A DNA stretch of 64,000 bases from positions 1 to 64,000 of the forward strand of contig DASPSJ010000091.1 of the NCBI GenBank assembly GCA_035623985.1, written 5' to 3'. Below the pieces are notes generated by a model. The model was given only the letters and a program-made list of their open reading frames with translations. It did no database searches and was not told the origin of the DNA. Each line of letters opens with the position of its first letter. Within the stretch, counting starts at the first letter, position 1. Source of the stretch: DAHUYF01 sp035623985. GTDB lineage: Bacteria; Pseudomonadota; Alphaproteobacteria; ATCC43930; CGMCC-115725. Below are positions 32,666 through 42,785 of the stretch, in pieces. The translations under genes and the position numbers were made by a program.

Positions 32666-33159
32666 TTTCCAGCAACCCCTTGCCTCCGGAGGACGAGGCG
32701 CAGATCCTCGACCTCGAGCATTTTCTGCCGTTCCGCCTTTCCGTGCTCGCCAACCGGGTGACGCGCCGGGTCGCCCGCGTCTATGCCCGGCGCTTCCAGC
32801 TCTCGGCGCCGGAATGGCGTACCATGGCGGTGCTCGGCCGCTATGGCGCCATGACCGCCAACAGTGTGGTCGAGCGCACGGCCATGGACAAGGTGCGCGT
32901 CAGCCGGGCCGTGGCGCGGCTCCTCGCCCGCGAGCGCGTCACGCGCCGTACCGATCCCGACGACCGTCGCCGCGCCATTCTCGATCTCACGCCGGAGGGA
33001 CGCGCCGTCTACGCCAAGGTGGTGCCGATGGTGCTGGCGGTGGAAAGCGAGCTGCTCTCCCCGCTCGGCGCCGAGGAGCGCGCGCTGCTCGACCAGGTCC
33101 TGCGTAAGCTGGAGCAGCATACCGCCGTGGATTTCGCCGGGAGCGAGGACGAGATCTAG
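32656..33159 (+). CDS. MarR family transcriptional regulator
   Basis: A 167-residue winged-helix regulator. The DNA-binding region is LSAPEWRTMAVLGRYGAMTA then DKVRVSRAVARLLARERVTR, ending in the wing RRTDPDDRRRAILDLTPEG. Dimerising helices lie at both ends. Its position divergent from hpd suggests it controls the tyrosine-degradation operon, perhaps in response to an aromatic intermediate. The inverted repeat across its start codon supports autoregulation. The ligand is unknown. Confidence 0.9.
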   Translation: MKPISSNPLPPEDEAQILDLEHFLPFRLSVLANRVTRRVARVYARRFQLSAPEWRTMAVLGRYGAMTANSVVERTAMDKVRVSRAVARLLARERVTRRTDPDDRRRAILDLTPEGRAVYAKVVPMVLAVESELLSPLGAEERALLDQVLRKLEQHTAVDFAGSEDEI

Positions 33160-33369
33160 CAGCGTCCTCGAAGGCGGCAAGGAGGCGCGCCGGGTGGTCA
33201 TGCGCCGGCGCTGCGCGTCCCATGAAAAACCTACACCCTTTCGGATGCGTCCGGCGCGAAAGCATCCGGCTTTCCGTCGGGCGATGCGGGGTTTTCCCGG
33301 CTATCGCATGGATATTGCCCGAGGCCGCATGCTATAAGGCGGGCGGGAGCCAAAAGCGGGAGCCAGTGC

Positions 33370-33816
33370 GTGGCCGGAGTGACGATCCTGGTCCTCAACG
33401 GGCCCAATCTGAATTTGCTGGGCGTGCGCGAGCCGGCAACCTACGGCTCCGACACGCTGGCCGATATCGAGGAAAGCTGCCTCGAGCGCGCCGCCCTGCT
33501 CGACCTCGCCGTCGACTTCCGCCAGTCGAACCATGAGGGCCAGTTGGTCGACTGGATCCAAGAGGCGCGCGAGAACGCCGACGGCATCATCCTCAACGCC
33601 GGCGCCTACACGCACACCTCGATCGCCATCTTCGACGCGCTCAAGGCCTCGGAGCTGCCGGTGATCGAGGTGCATCTCTCCAACATCCATCGCCGCGAGA
33701 CCTTCCGCCGCCATTCCTATGTCAGCGAGGCGGCGCAAGGCGTGATCTGCGGGTTCGGCGCGCTGGGCTATCTGCTGGCGCTCGAGGCGATGGCGCAGCT
33801 CATCAAGCGCGACTGA
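33370..33816 (+). CDS. aroQ: Type II 3-dehydroquinate dehydratase
   Basis: Third step of the shikimate pathway. The 148-residue protein has ILVLNGPNLNLLGVREPATYG with the catalytic tyrosine, NAGAYTHTSIAI, and EVHLSNIHRRETFRRHSY with the catalytic histidine region. The start is a GTG at 33370 preceded by GGGAG; no ATG is suitably placed. It is followed by accB after 16 bp, the common alphaproteobacterial aroQ-accB-accC order. A small GC hairpin (CGGATGC/GCATCCG, about 33240-33266) precedes it. Confidence 0.95.
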   Translation: MAGVTILVLNGPNLNLLGVREPATYGSDTLADIEESCLERAALLDLAVDFRQSNHEGQLVDWIQEARENADGIILNAGAYTHTSIAIFDALKASELPVIEVHLSNIHRRETFRRHSYVSEAAQGVICGFGALGYLLALEAMAQLIKRD

Positions 33817-33832
33817 CGGGGTTTCGTTAAGC

Positions 33833-34273
33833 ATGGCGCCTTCGAAGGATTGGACGGTCGACGGCGATCTTGTCCGCGCGCTGGCGGCGCTGCTGGAGGA
33901 GACCGGGCTCACCGAGATCGAATATGCCGTGGGCGAGCGGCGCATCCGCGTCGCGCGCGGCGGGCCGGCGGCGCCGGCCGCGCCGGCCTCACCGCCGGCG
34001 CCCATGGCCGCGCCGCCGCCCGCCGCCGCCGCCGAGGCGCCGGGGACGGTCAAGTCGCCGATGGTCGGCACCGCCTATCTCGCGCCGCAGCCGGACGCCG
34101 CGCCCTTCGTCAAGCCCGGCGACAGCGTCCGCGAAGGGCAGATCCTGCTCATCATCGAGGCGATGAAGGTGATGAACCAGATCCCGGCGACACGCGCCGG
34201 CAAGGTCGCGCGGATCCTGGTCAGCGATGGCGCGCCGGTCGAGTACGGCCAGCCCTTGGTCGTGCTGGAGTAG
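33833..34273 (+). CDS. accB: Biotin carboxyl carrier protein of acetyl-CoA carboxylase
   Basis: Carries the biotin used to carboxylate acetyl-CoA for fatty acid synthesis. The 146-residue protein has an N-terminal helical region, an Ala/Pro-rich linker at about residues 45-67, and a biotinyl domain ending with the EAMKVMN biotinylation site and GQPLVVLE. It lies between aroQ and accC in one operon, nine bases before accC. Confidence 0.97.
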   Translation: MAPSKDWTVDGDLVRALAALLEETGLTEIEYAVGERRIRVARGGPAAPAAPASPPAPMAAPPPAAAAEAPGTVKSPMVGTAYLAPQPDAAPFVKPGDSVREGQILLIIEAMKVMNQIPATRAGKVARILVSDGAPVEYGQPLVVLE

Positions 34274-34282
34274 TCCGGGCGC

Positions 34283-35623
<1,341 letters not shown>

Positions 35624-35677
35624 GAATCTTTCCGCCTCGGTGGAATTCGGCCGCGCCGTGCTGCATCATTCGGGGCC

Positions 35678-36331
35678 ATGATCGCGCTGACCCCCGAGCT
35701 GCTGCTGCGCGCCTATGCCGCCGGCATCTTCCCGATGGCGGAGGACGCCGAAGATCGCGAGGTCTTCTGGGTGGACCCCGAGCAGCGGGGGGTGCTGCCG
35801 CTCGACGGCTTTCATCTGCCGCGCCGGCTGCGCCGGGCGCTGCGGCAGGAGCTGTTCGAGATCCGCTGCGACAGCGCCTTCGCCGAGGTCGTGCATGGTT
35901 GCGCCGAGCCGCGGCCGGAGCGCCCGAGGACCTGGATCAACGACGAGATCGTGCAGCTCTACACCGCCCTCTTTCGCCGCGGCTTCGCGCACAGCGTCGA
36001 GTGCTGGCACGCCGGCACGCTGGTCGGCGGCCTCTACGGCGTGGCGCTCGGCGGCGCGTTCTTCGGCGAAAGCATGTTCAGCCGCGTGAGCGAGGCCAGC
36101 AAAGTCGCCCTGGCGCAGCTCGTGGCGCGCCTCAAGCTCGGCGGCTTCCGCCTCCTCGACACGCAGTTCGTCACGCCGCATCTCGAGCGCTTCGGCGCCA
36201 TCGAGATCCCCCGCCGCCAATACCACCGCGAGCTCGCCGCGGCGTTGGAGGTCAATGCCTATTTTCCCGGCGAGCCGCTGGCGGCGGCGGCGGCCTTGTC
36301 GCTCTTGCAGTCGAGCACGCCCACGTCATAG
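35678..36331 (+). CDS. aat: Leucyl/phenylalanyl-tRNA--protein transferase
   Basis: Adds Leu or Phe to proteins with N-terminal Lys or Arg, creating N-degrons read by ClpS and ClpAP, both encoded at 56-59 kb. The 217-residue protein has LLRAYAAGIFPMAED, the WVDPEQRGVLPLDGFH region, TWINDEIVQLY, GGLYGVALGGAFFGESMFS and LLDTQFVTPHLERFGA. Its last 73 bp overlap, on the opposite strand, the 3' end of the DUF2155 gene. Confidence 0.96.
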   Translation: MIALTPELLLRAYAAGIFPMAEDAEDREVFWVDPEQRGVLPLDGFHLPRRLRRALRQELFEIRCDSAFAEVVHGCAEPRPERPRTWINDEIVQLYTALFRRGFAHSVECWHAGTLVGGLYGVALGGAFFGESMFSRVSEASKVALAQLVARLKLGGFRLLDTQFVTPHLERFGAIEIPRRQYHRELAAALEVNAYFPGEPLAAAAALSLLQSSTPTS

Positions 36332-36666
36332 ATCGGATTCTCCAGCGCCGAGAGCGCCGGACTCGAGGCGAACATCCAGCCGCTGAAGACGCGCTGCGTG
36401 ACGACCGTGTTGCGCTCGCCCTGGCGCACTTCGTCGATCTGCAGGAAGGCGGCGCTTTCCGGCTCCTCTTCCGGCGGGTGCTTGACGCAGGCGCGCACGG
36501 TGATGATGAGCCGGCCGAAGCGTACCGGCTTGTCGAGGGGGGCATCGAACTTGCTGATGCGCGCGGTGGTCTTGTCGAGGCCTTGCAGCACCGCGACCGT
36601 CTCCGCCCGCGCCGCGCCCGCCGCCAGCACGACCGGCAGCAGCAGCGCCATCCGACGCATTGTCAC
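36259..36666 (-). CDS. DUF2155 domain-containing exported protein
   Basis: A 135-residue protein with a signal peptide (RRMALLLPVVLAAGAARA) and a DUF2155 core (ITVRACVKHPPEEEPESAAF, VFSGWMFASSPALSALENPIYDVGVLDC). The family is widespread in Alphaproteobacteria and of unknown function. The start may be a GTG at 36666 overlapping the upstream stop (GTGA, with AAGGA at good spacing) or the ATG at 36660. The 3' end overlaps aat by 73 bp on the opposite strand. It is the last gene of the leftward NDUFA12-mlaD group. Confidence 0.85.
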   Translation of the reverse strand: MTMRRMALLLPVVLAAGAARAETVAVLQGLDKTTARISKFDAPLDKPVRFGRLIITVRACVKHPPEEEPESAAFLQIDEVRQGERNTVVTQRVFSGWMFASSPALSALENPIYDVGVLDCKSDKAAAAASGSPGK

Positions 36667-36905
36667 GCGCGGTCCTTCTTGTAGGGATTGACGAGGCCGG
36701 CGGCGAGGCGGCGCAGCACGTCGCGGAACTGCGCCTCGTCGCAGCCCATCAGCACGGCATCCTCGAGCGCGTCCTGCGCCAGGGCGCGCAGCTCCTCGAG
36801 ATTCTCGTTGAGAACCCTGATCTTCTCGACGCAGGAGACCGGCTCGCCTTCCGGCGTGACCCAGACCGGCAGCTCGAGCTTGCCGGAGGTCTTGGCCACG
36901 CTCAC
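36663..36905 (-). CDS. Conserved small hypothetical protein
   Basis: An 80-residue soluble protein, mostly helical, with KIRVLNENLEELRALAQDAL and EDAVLMGCDEAQFRDVLRRL. I recognise the pattern as a small protein often found beside mlaD in Alphaproteobacteria, but know no function. It is 9 bp downstream of mlaD and overlaps the next gene by 4 bp if that uses its GTG start. Confidence 0.75.
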   Translation of the reverse strand: MSVAKTSGKLELPVWVTPEGEPVSCVEKIRVLNENLEELRALAQDALEDAVLMGCDEAQFRDVLRRLAAGLVNPYKKDRA

Positions 36906-36914
36906 GGCGCGGTC

Positions 36915-37400
36915 CTATTTCGCCGCAGGCGCTTGACCATTTGGCTTCGACTGCTGGGAGCCTTGCATTCCATAGATGAACTGGCCGATCATCGATTCGA
37001 GGCTGACGGGCGGCGTGGTGTGCTCGATCCTGCCGCCGGGCTTGATGTATTCGTCTTCGGCGCCGGGCACGATCGCGAGATATTTGTCGCCGAGCAGGCC
37101 GGTCGAAGCGATAGTCGCCACGGAGTCGACGGGCAGCTTGATCGAGGGCTCGATGCTCATCTTCACCACGGCGACGTAGTCCTTGGGATCGAGCGTCTGC
37201 GAGACGATGCTGCCGACCTTGATGCCGCTGATGCGGACATCGCCGCCGTCGCGCAGCCCCTCGACGCGGTCGAAATTGGCGGTCACGTCATAGCCGGTGA
37301 CGGCGCGCACCTGGCTCGTCGTATAGGCGAAGAACAGGAACACGGCGGCGACAACCAGCACGACCGCGCCCATCACGGTCTCGACGGCGTTGCGATTCAT
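36915..37400 (-). CDS. mlaD: Outer membrane lipid asymmetry protein MlaD-like (MCE domain)
   Basis: Membrane-anchored MCE-domain protein of phospholipid trafficking between inner and outer membranes. The 161-residue product has one N-terminal transmembrane helix (VMGAVVLVVAAVFLFFAYTT), then the MCE domain with YDVTANFDRVEGLRDGGDVR and GIKVGSIV, and TGLLGDKYLAIVPG. The length fits MlaD with a single MCE domain. The remaining mla genes are not in the window. Confidence 0.92.
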   Translation of the reverse strand: MNRNAVETVMGAVVLVVAAVFLFFAYTTSQVRAVTGYDVTANFDRVEGLRDGGDVRISGIKVGSIVSQTLDPKDYVAVVKMSIEPSIKLPVDSVATIASTGLLGDKYLAIVPGAEDEYIKPGGRIEHTTPPVSLESMIGQFIYGMQGSQQSKPNGQAPAAK

Positions 37401-37436
37401 CCCCTCTCGCTCCCTCGCAGGCTGTTCGGTGCGGTC

Positions 37437-37820
37437 CTAGTCCGGCGTCCAGGGCTCGTAATCGCCCGCGGCCCTGGAGCGATGGCCGCCGCGCAGCACC
37501 GAGCCGGGCGGCCGGTAGGCATCGGGCGTGCCGGTGAGGTTCGGCACGTAATCCCGCTGCCAGGGATACTTTTTCTGCCCGGCGGCTTGCGGCAGCTCGT
37601 CGAAGGTATGGTGCAGCCAGCCATGCCACTCCGGCGGCACGCGCGAGGCTTCAGGCTCGCCGTTATAGATCACCCAGCGCCGCTCGCGGCTCTCGCGCCC
37701 GCCGCCCCGCTTCAGCGGCCGATGGCGCTTGTCGCGGTAGTAGCGGTTGCCGAACTGGTCGGTGCCGACCAGCTCGCCCCTGAGCCACGTGAACAGCTTG
37801 GTGCCGAGCGTGATGCCCAT
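37437..37820 (-). CDS. NADH:ubiquinone oxidoreductase NDUFA12-like subunit
   Basis: Accessory complex I subunit homologous to mitochondrial NDUFA12 (B17.2), typical of Alphaproteobacteria. The 127-residue protein has GTKLFTWLRGELVGTDQFGN, YYRDK, the RRWVIYNGEPEASRVPPEWH block and a C-terminal RDYVPNLTGTPDAYRPPGS. The ATG at 37820 gives the usual N-terminus MGITLGTKL. It heads the leftward group with mlaD, 36 bp upstream. Confidence 0.93.
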   Translation of the reverse strand: MGITLGTKLFTWLRGELVGTDQFGNRYYRDKRHRPLKRGGGRESRERRWVIYNGEPEASRVPPEWHGWLHHTFDELPQAAGQKKYPWQRDYVPNLTGTPDAYRPPGSVLRGGHRSRAAGDYEPWTPD

Positions 37821-38047
37821 CGACGAGAACCCGATCGCATGCGACAACCGGCGACCCCCAGCCGCCACGATTGTCGAAAAAAACCGGCGCGACTATGGCA
37901 CCTGCCTTTGGAAGCGTCCAGAGGCCGGCCGATGCCCTCTGCCGCCTGCAACGGACCATGGAGCCCGGCTCCCGCCGCGGTGAAGCATAGCCGGGGTCTG
38001 CCCGCCGGAGAGCCGCCTCCTGCCGCTTCCGACTGGAGCGCTATAGG
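37821..38047. other. Intergenic stretch between NDUFA12 and nrdJ control region
   Basis: Together with the promoter region up to 38197 this makes a 377-bp gene-free stretch. I see no tRNA or coding frame of note here, and none of the conserved cobalamin-riboswitch box. Confidence 0.5.
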
Positions 38048-38114
38048 TTGACGACAGAATGAGGCATACACAAAATCTTGTTGCTGTCTGCCCCGTTTTA
38101 CGTCAACATCTAGT
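38048..38114 (+). promoter_or_regulatory. Candidate nrdJ promoter with NrdR-like box
   Basis: TTGACG at 38048-38053, a 17-bp spacer and CAAAAT at 38071-38076 form a possible promoter. Overlapping the -10 is ACACAAAATCTTGT (38068-38081), close to the NrdR box pattern ACACWATATMTTGT. A weaker related sequence with ATCTAGT lies 33 bp on (38101-38114), near the about three-turn spacing of paired NrdR boxes. Repression by NrdR at high dATP is inferred. Confidence 0.45.
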
Positions 38115-38197
38115 TTCTGGCGGAACGGTAGCCCCACCTATAGGGGCTCCCCGGCGGGGAACGGCAGCAAGAAACTTTGTCCTGGGTGGGGGTCGGG

Positions 38198-41100
38198 ATG
38201 CGCATAGAACGGCGGTTCACCACAGCGGGCCAGGATCCCTATTCCGGCATCGAGTTCCGCCTCGCGACCAGCGAGATTCGCAATCCCGACGGCTCGCGGG
38301 TGTTTCATTTGCCGGACATCGACGTGCCGGCGGCTTGGAGCCAGGTCGCCTGCGACATCCTCGCTCAGAAATATTTCCGCAAGGCCGGCGTGCCGGCAAG
38401 GCTGGCGCCGGTGGTCGAGGCGGACGTGCCGGACTGGCTGTGGCGGCGCAAGGCCGACGAGCAGGCGCTGGAGGCGCTGCCGGCCAAGGAGCGCTACGGC
38501 TCGGAAAAGAGCGCCAGGCAGGTGTTCGACCGCCTCGCGGGGACCTGGACCTACTGGGGCTGGAAGGGCGGCTATTTCGACAGCGCGGACGACGCCCGCG
38601 CCTATTACGACGAGATGCGGCTGATGCTGTGCCGCCAGATGGCGGCGCCCAACTCGCCGCAATGGTTCAATACCGGCCTTCATTGGGCCTATGGCATCGA
38701 CGGGCCGGCCCAAGGCCATTACTACGTGGATTTCCAAACCGGCGCGCTCGTCGCTTCCGACAGCGCCTACGAGCACCCGCAGCCGCATGCCTGCTTCATC
38801 CAGTCCGTCGCCGACGACCTCGTCAACGAGGGCGGCATCATGGACCTCTGGGTGCGCGAAGCGCGCCTCTTCAAATACGGCTCGGGCACCGGCTCCAACT
38901 TCTCCAAGCTGCGCGGGGAGAACGAGAAGCTGTCGGGCGGCGGCCGCTCCTCGGGGCTGATGAGCTTCCTCAAGATCGGCGACCGGGCCGCCGGCGCGAT
39001 CAAATCGGGCGGCACGACGCGGCGAGCCGCCAAGATGGTGACGGTCGACATCGATCATCCCGACATCGAAGCCTACATCGACTGGAAGGTGATCGAGGAG
39101 CAGAAGGTCGCCGCGCTGGTCGCCGGATCGAAGCTGGCGCAGCGGCATCTCAACCGCGTCATCGCCGCCTGCCATGACGATGCCGTGGCCGAGGCGGACC
39201 GCTGCGATCCCGCGCGCAATCCGGGGCTGAAGCGCGAGATCAAGGCGGCGCGGCGCGCGATGATCCCGGAGAACTTCATTCAGCGCGTCATCCAATTCGC
39301 ACAGCAGGGCTATACGAAGATCGACTTCCGCACCTACGACACCGATTGGGACAGCGATGCCTATCTCACGGTCTCCGGCCAGAACTCGAACAACTCTGTG
39401 CGCGTCACCAACGATTTTCTGGAGAAGGTGGCCGCCGACGGCGACTGGAGCCTGATCCGCCGCACCGACCGCAAGCTGCACAAGACGCTCAAGGCGCGCG
39501 AGCTCTGGGACAAGATCGCCTATGCCGCCTGGGCCAGCGCCGATCCCGGCCTGCAATACGACACCACGATCAACGAGTGGCATACCTGTCCGGAGAGCGG
39601 CCGCATCAATGCGTCGAATCCGTGCTCGGAATACATGTTTCTCGACGACACCGCGTGCAACCTCGCCTCGCTCAACCTGATGGCCTTCCGCCGCGAGGAC
39701 GGCGAGTTCGACATCCCCGCCTTCGAGCAGGCGACGCGGCTGTGGACGATCGCGCTCGAGATCTCGGTGCTGATGGCGCAGTTTCCCTCGCGCGAGATCG
39801 CGCGGCTTTCCTACGAATTCCGCACCTTGGGGCTGGGCTACGCCAATATCGGCGGCCTCTTGATGGCGTCCGGCCTGCCCTATGACAGCGACGAGGGCCG
39901 CGCGCTCTGCGCCGCCATCACCGCGCTCATGACCGGCGTCGCCTATGCCACCTCGGCGGAGATGGCGGCCGAGCTCGGCGCCTTCCCCGGTTTCGCCGCC
40001 AATCGCGCCGCCATGCTGCGCGTCATCCGCAACCACCGCCGCGCCGCCCAGGGCGAGACCGAAGGCTATGAGGGACTTTCCATCCGTCCCGTCCCGCTCG
40101 ACGCCGCGAACTGCCCGGACAAGGCGCTCGCTGACGCGGCGCGCCACGCCTGGGACGCGGCGCTGGCGCTCGGCGAGCTGCACGGCTACCGCAACGCGCA
40201 GACCAGCGTCATCGCGCCCACCGGCACGATCGGCCTGGTGATGGATTGCGACACCACCGGCATCGAGCCCGATTTCGCCCTGGTCAAGTTCAAGAAGCTC
40301 GCCGGGGGCGGCTACTTCAAGATCATCAATGGCATGGTGCCCGAGGCGTTGCGCGTGCTCGGCTATGCCGGCGACGAGATCGAGGCGATCACCCGCTACG
40401 CGGTCGGCCATGCCACGCTCAAGGGCGCGCCGGGGGTCAACCACGAGAGCCTGCGCCGGCGCGGCTTCACCGACGGCGCGCTCGAGGCGATCGAAGGCGC
40501 GCTCGCCGCCGCCTTCGACATCAAATTCGCCTTCAACAAGTGGACGCTGGGCGAGGAATTCTGCAAGGCCGCCTTCGGCTTCAGCGCGGCCGACCTCGAC
40601 GACGTCGGCTTCGACATGCTGGCGGCGCTGGACTTCACCAAGGCCGAGATCGACGCCGCCAACACCTATTGCTGCGGCGCCATGACGATCGAGGGCGCGC
40701 CCTTCCTGCAAGAGCAGCATCTGGCGGTGTTTGATTGCGCCAATCCCTGCGGCCGTATCGGCACGCGCTGCCTTTCCGTCGAGAGCCACATCCGCATGAT
40801 GGCGGCGGCGCAGCCCTTCATCTCCGGCGCGATCTCCAAGACCATCAACATGCCGAACGCCGCGACGGTCGAGCAATGCAAGGAGGCTTATCTGCTCTCC
40901 TGGCGCCTCGGCCTCAAGGCGAACGCGCTCTACCGCGACGGCTCGAAGCTGTCGCAGCCGCTTTCCTCCTCGCTGATCGCCGAGGACGAGGACGAAGACG
41001 CCGTGGCCGATCTCCTGGAGAAGACGCCGTTGGAGCGCGTGCCGGTGATCGCCGAGCGCGTCGTCGAGCGGGTGGTGGAGCGCGTCATCCAGCAGGCCGG

Positions 41101-41872
41101 GCGCCGCCGCCTGCCGCAGCGGCGCAAGGGCTATACGCAAAAAGCCATCGTCGGCGGCCACAAGGTCTATCTGCGCACCGGCGAGTATGAGGACGGCAAG
41201 CTCGCCGAAGTGTTCATCGACATGCACAAGGAGGGCTCGGCCTTCCGCTCGCTGATGAACAACTTCGCGATCGCCATCTCGATCGGCCTGCAATACGGCG
41301 TGCCGCTCGAGGAATATGTCGAGGCCTTCACCTTCACCCGCTTCGAGCCCGCCGGCATGGTCGAAGGCAACGAGGCCATCAAGATGGCGACCTCGCTGCT
41401 CGACTACATCTTCCGCGAACTCGCCGTCTCCTATCTCGGCCGCAACGACCTCGCTCACGTCCAGCCCGCCGACATCATGCCGGACGCGCTGGGCAAGGGC
41501 GTGGCGGAATCGAACCTGCCCGACGGCGGCGGCCGCGGCGACGTGGCGGCGGCGGTGCAGAAGGTCCTCTCGACCGGCTATGTCCGCAACAAGCTCACCA
41601 GGCTCACCGTCTTCGAGGGCGGCGCGCGGGGAGCGGTCGGCAACGCCGCCATCACCATGGGCGCGCCGGTCACGCAGAGCGTGTCATTCGCGGCGGAGTT
41701 TCTGGCGAGCGCGTCGCTCGGCCAGGCCGATCCGAGGATCGAGCAGATCCGCGCGGCGCGTATGAAAGGCTACGAGGGTGACAGTTGCAGCGAATGCGGC
41801 AACTTCACCCTCGTGCGCAATGGGACCTGCCTCAAATGCGATACATGCGGCAGCACAAGCGGCTGTAGCTGA
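38198..41872 (+). CDS. nrdJ: Vitamin B12-dependent (class II) ribonucleoside-diphosphate reductase
   Basis: Makes deoxyribonucleotides using adenosylcobalamin, so it works with or without oxygen. The 1224-residue protein is typical of the long alphaproteobacterial NrdJ. Marks include NSPQWFNTGLHWAYG, FKYGSGTGSNFSKLRGE, the SNPCSEYMFLDDTACNLASL active-site region, APTGTIGLVMDCDTTGIEPD, and a C-terminal zinc-ribbon-like cysteine cluster (CSECG, CLKCDTCG) that relays electrons. The ATG at 38198 is preferred to an in-frame start seven codons upstream. A possible NrdR site lies upstream and a terminator downstream. Confidence 0.97.
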   Translation: MRIERRFTTAGQDPYSGIEFRLATSEIRNPDGSRVFHLPDIDVPAAWSQVACDILAQKYFRKAGVPARLAPVVEADVPDWLWRRKADEQALEALPAKERYGSEKSARQVFDRLAGTWTYWGWKGGYFDSADDARAYYDEMRLMLCRQMAAPNSPQWFNTGLHWAYGIDGPAQGHYYVDFQTGALVASDSAYEHPQPHACFIQSVADDLVNEGGIMDLWVREARLFKYGSGTGSNFSKLRGENEKLSGGGRSSGLMSFLKIGDRAAGAIKSGGTTRRAAKMVTVDIDHPDIEAYIDWKVIEEQKVAALVAGSKLAQRHLNRVIAACHDDAVAEADRCDPARNPGLKREIKAARRAMIPENFIQRVIQFAQQGYTKIDFRTYDTDWDSDAYLTVSGQNSNNSVRVTNDFLEKVAADGDWSLIRRTDRKLHKTLKARELWDKIAYAAWASADPGLQYDTTINEWHTCPESGRINASNPCSEYMFLDDTACNLASLNLMAFRREDGEFDIPAFEQATRLWTIALEISVLMAQFPSREIARLSYEFRTLGLGYANIGGLLMASGLPYDSDEGRALCAAITALMTGVAYATSAEMAAELGAFPGFAANRAAMLRVIRNHRRAAQGETEGYEGLSIRPVPLDAANCPDKALADAARHAWDAALALGELHGYRNAQTSVIAPTGTIGLVMDCDTTGIEPDFALVKFKKLAGGGYFKIINGMVPEALRVLGYAGDEIEAITRYAVGHATLKGAPGVNHESLRRRGFTDGALEAIEGALAAAFDIKFAFNKWTLGEEFCKAAFGFSAADLDDVGFDMLAALDFTKAEIDAANTYCCGAMTIEGAPFLQEQHLAVFDCANPCGRIGTRCLSVESHIRMMAAAQPFISGAISKTINMPNAATVEQCKEAYLLSWRLGLKANALYRDGSKLSQPLSSSLIAEDEDEDAVADLLEKTPLERVPVIAERVVERVVERVIQQAGRRRLPQRRKGYTQKAIVGGHKVYLRTGEYEDGKLAEVFIDMHKEGSAFRSLMNNFAIAISIGLQYGVPLEEYVEAFTFTRFEPAGMVEGNEAIKMATSLLDYIFRELAVSYLGRNDLAHVQPADIMPDALGKGVAESNLPDGGGRGDVAAAVQKVLSTGYVRNKLTRLTVFEGGARGAVGNAAITMGAPVTQSVSFAAEFLASASLGQADPRIEQIRAARMKGYEGDSCSECGNFTLVRNGTCLKCDTCGSTSGCS

Positions 41873-41932
41873 TCGCGGCGTGCCCCCCGGCTCCAAGCCT
41901 CCCGGCCGGACCACGATATTGGGGCAGAAATT

Positions 41933-41963
41933 GGGGTGCGGCGCAAGCCGCACCCCTTTTTTT
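41933..41963 (+). terminator. Terminator of nrdJ
   Basis: ggggtgcggc-gcaa-gccgcacccc hairpin followed by seven or more T, 60 bases after the nrdJ stop. Confidence 0.95.
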
Positions 41964-42011
41964 CCCTCCGCATCCCTCTCATCGCGGCTTCAAGCGCGCG
42001 CCGGCAGCCCG

Positions 42012-42785
42012 TCAGGCGGCTTTGGCCACGAGATGACTGGTCAGGCGATCGGTGATCATCCGCCTCAGCGCGTTGAAATCCGCGGATGAGACGTCGCGCG
42101 GGCGCGGCAGGCCCACGGGGTGGTCGCTGTCGACGCGGCCTGGAGACGCCGACATGACGACGACGCGGTCGGCGAGAAGCACCGCCTCCTCGACGGAGTG
42201 GGTGACGAAGATGATGGTGGTGCGCGTGCGCTGCCAGATCTCCAGCAGCTCGTCCTGCAGCTTCGCGCGGGTGAGCGCGTCGAGGGCGCCGAACGGCTCG
42301 TCCATCAGCAGGACGTCGGCTTCGTTGGCAAGGCACCGGGCGATGGCGACGCGCTGCTTCATGCCGCCGGAAAGCTGGTGCGGATAGCGATCGGCGAAGC
42401 GGCCGAGGCCGACCATCGCCGCGTAGCGCGTGGCGATATCGCTCACCTCGTCTCGCGGCAGCCCGCGCTGCCGGGGACCGAAAGCGATGTTCTGCCGCAC
42501 GGTCATCCAGGGAAAGAGCGCGTAGTCCTGAAAGACCATGCCGCGGTCGGGGCCGGGTCCCGCCACCGTCTTGCCGGCGGCGAGCACCTCTCCCGCGGAT
42601 GCGGCCTCGAATCCGGCGATGATCCGGAGCAGCGTCGACTTGCCGCATCCCGACGCGCCGAGAAGGCAGACGAACTCGCCGCGCGCGATGGCGAGATCGA
42701 CCGGGCTCAACGCCTCGATGACGTCGCCGCCGACCTGGAAGCGCTTGCTGACGCGGCGGATCTCCAGCATCGGCGTCCTATCCAT
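42012..42785 (-). CDS. ABC transporter ATP-binding protein, NitT/TauT family
   Basis: ATPase of a periplasmic-binding-protein-dependent importer, 257 residues. Walker A is GASGCGKST near residue 43, Q-loop GMVFQDYALFPWMTV, signature LSGGMKQRVAIAR, Walker B VLLMDEPFGALDA, H-loop FVTHSVEEA. Sequence style matches NitT/TauT/SsuB ATPases for nitrate, sulfonate or thiamine-precursor uptake. It overlaps the permease gene by 8 bp. The substrate is not identifiable from this gene. Confidence 0.93.
   Translation of the reverse strand: MDRTPMLEIRRVSKRFQVGGDVIEALSPVDLAIARGEFVCLLGASGCGKSTLLRIIAGFEAASAGEVLAAGKTVAGPGPDRGMVFQDYALFPWMTVRQNIAFGPRQRGLPRDEVSDIATRYAAMVGLGRFADRYPHQLSGGMKQRVAIARCLANEADVLLMDEPFGALDALTRAKLQDELLEIWQRTRTTIIFVTHSVEEAVLLADRVVVMSASPGRVDSDHPVGLPRPRDVSSADFNALRRMITDRLTSHLVAKAA

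Noticed and set aside
37869..38197. Cobalamin riboswitch before the B12-dependent reductase
   Set aside because: The conserved B12 box is not found, and a short leader with NrdR-like boxes fits better.
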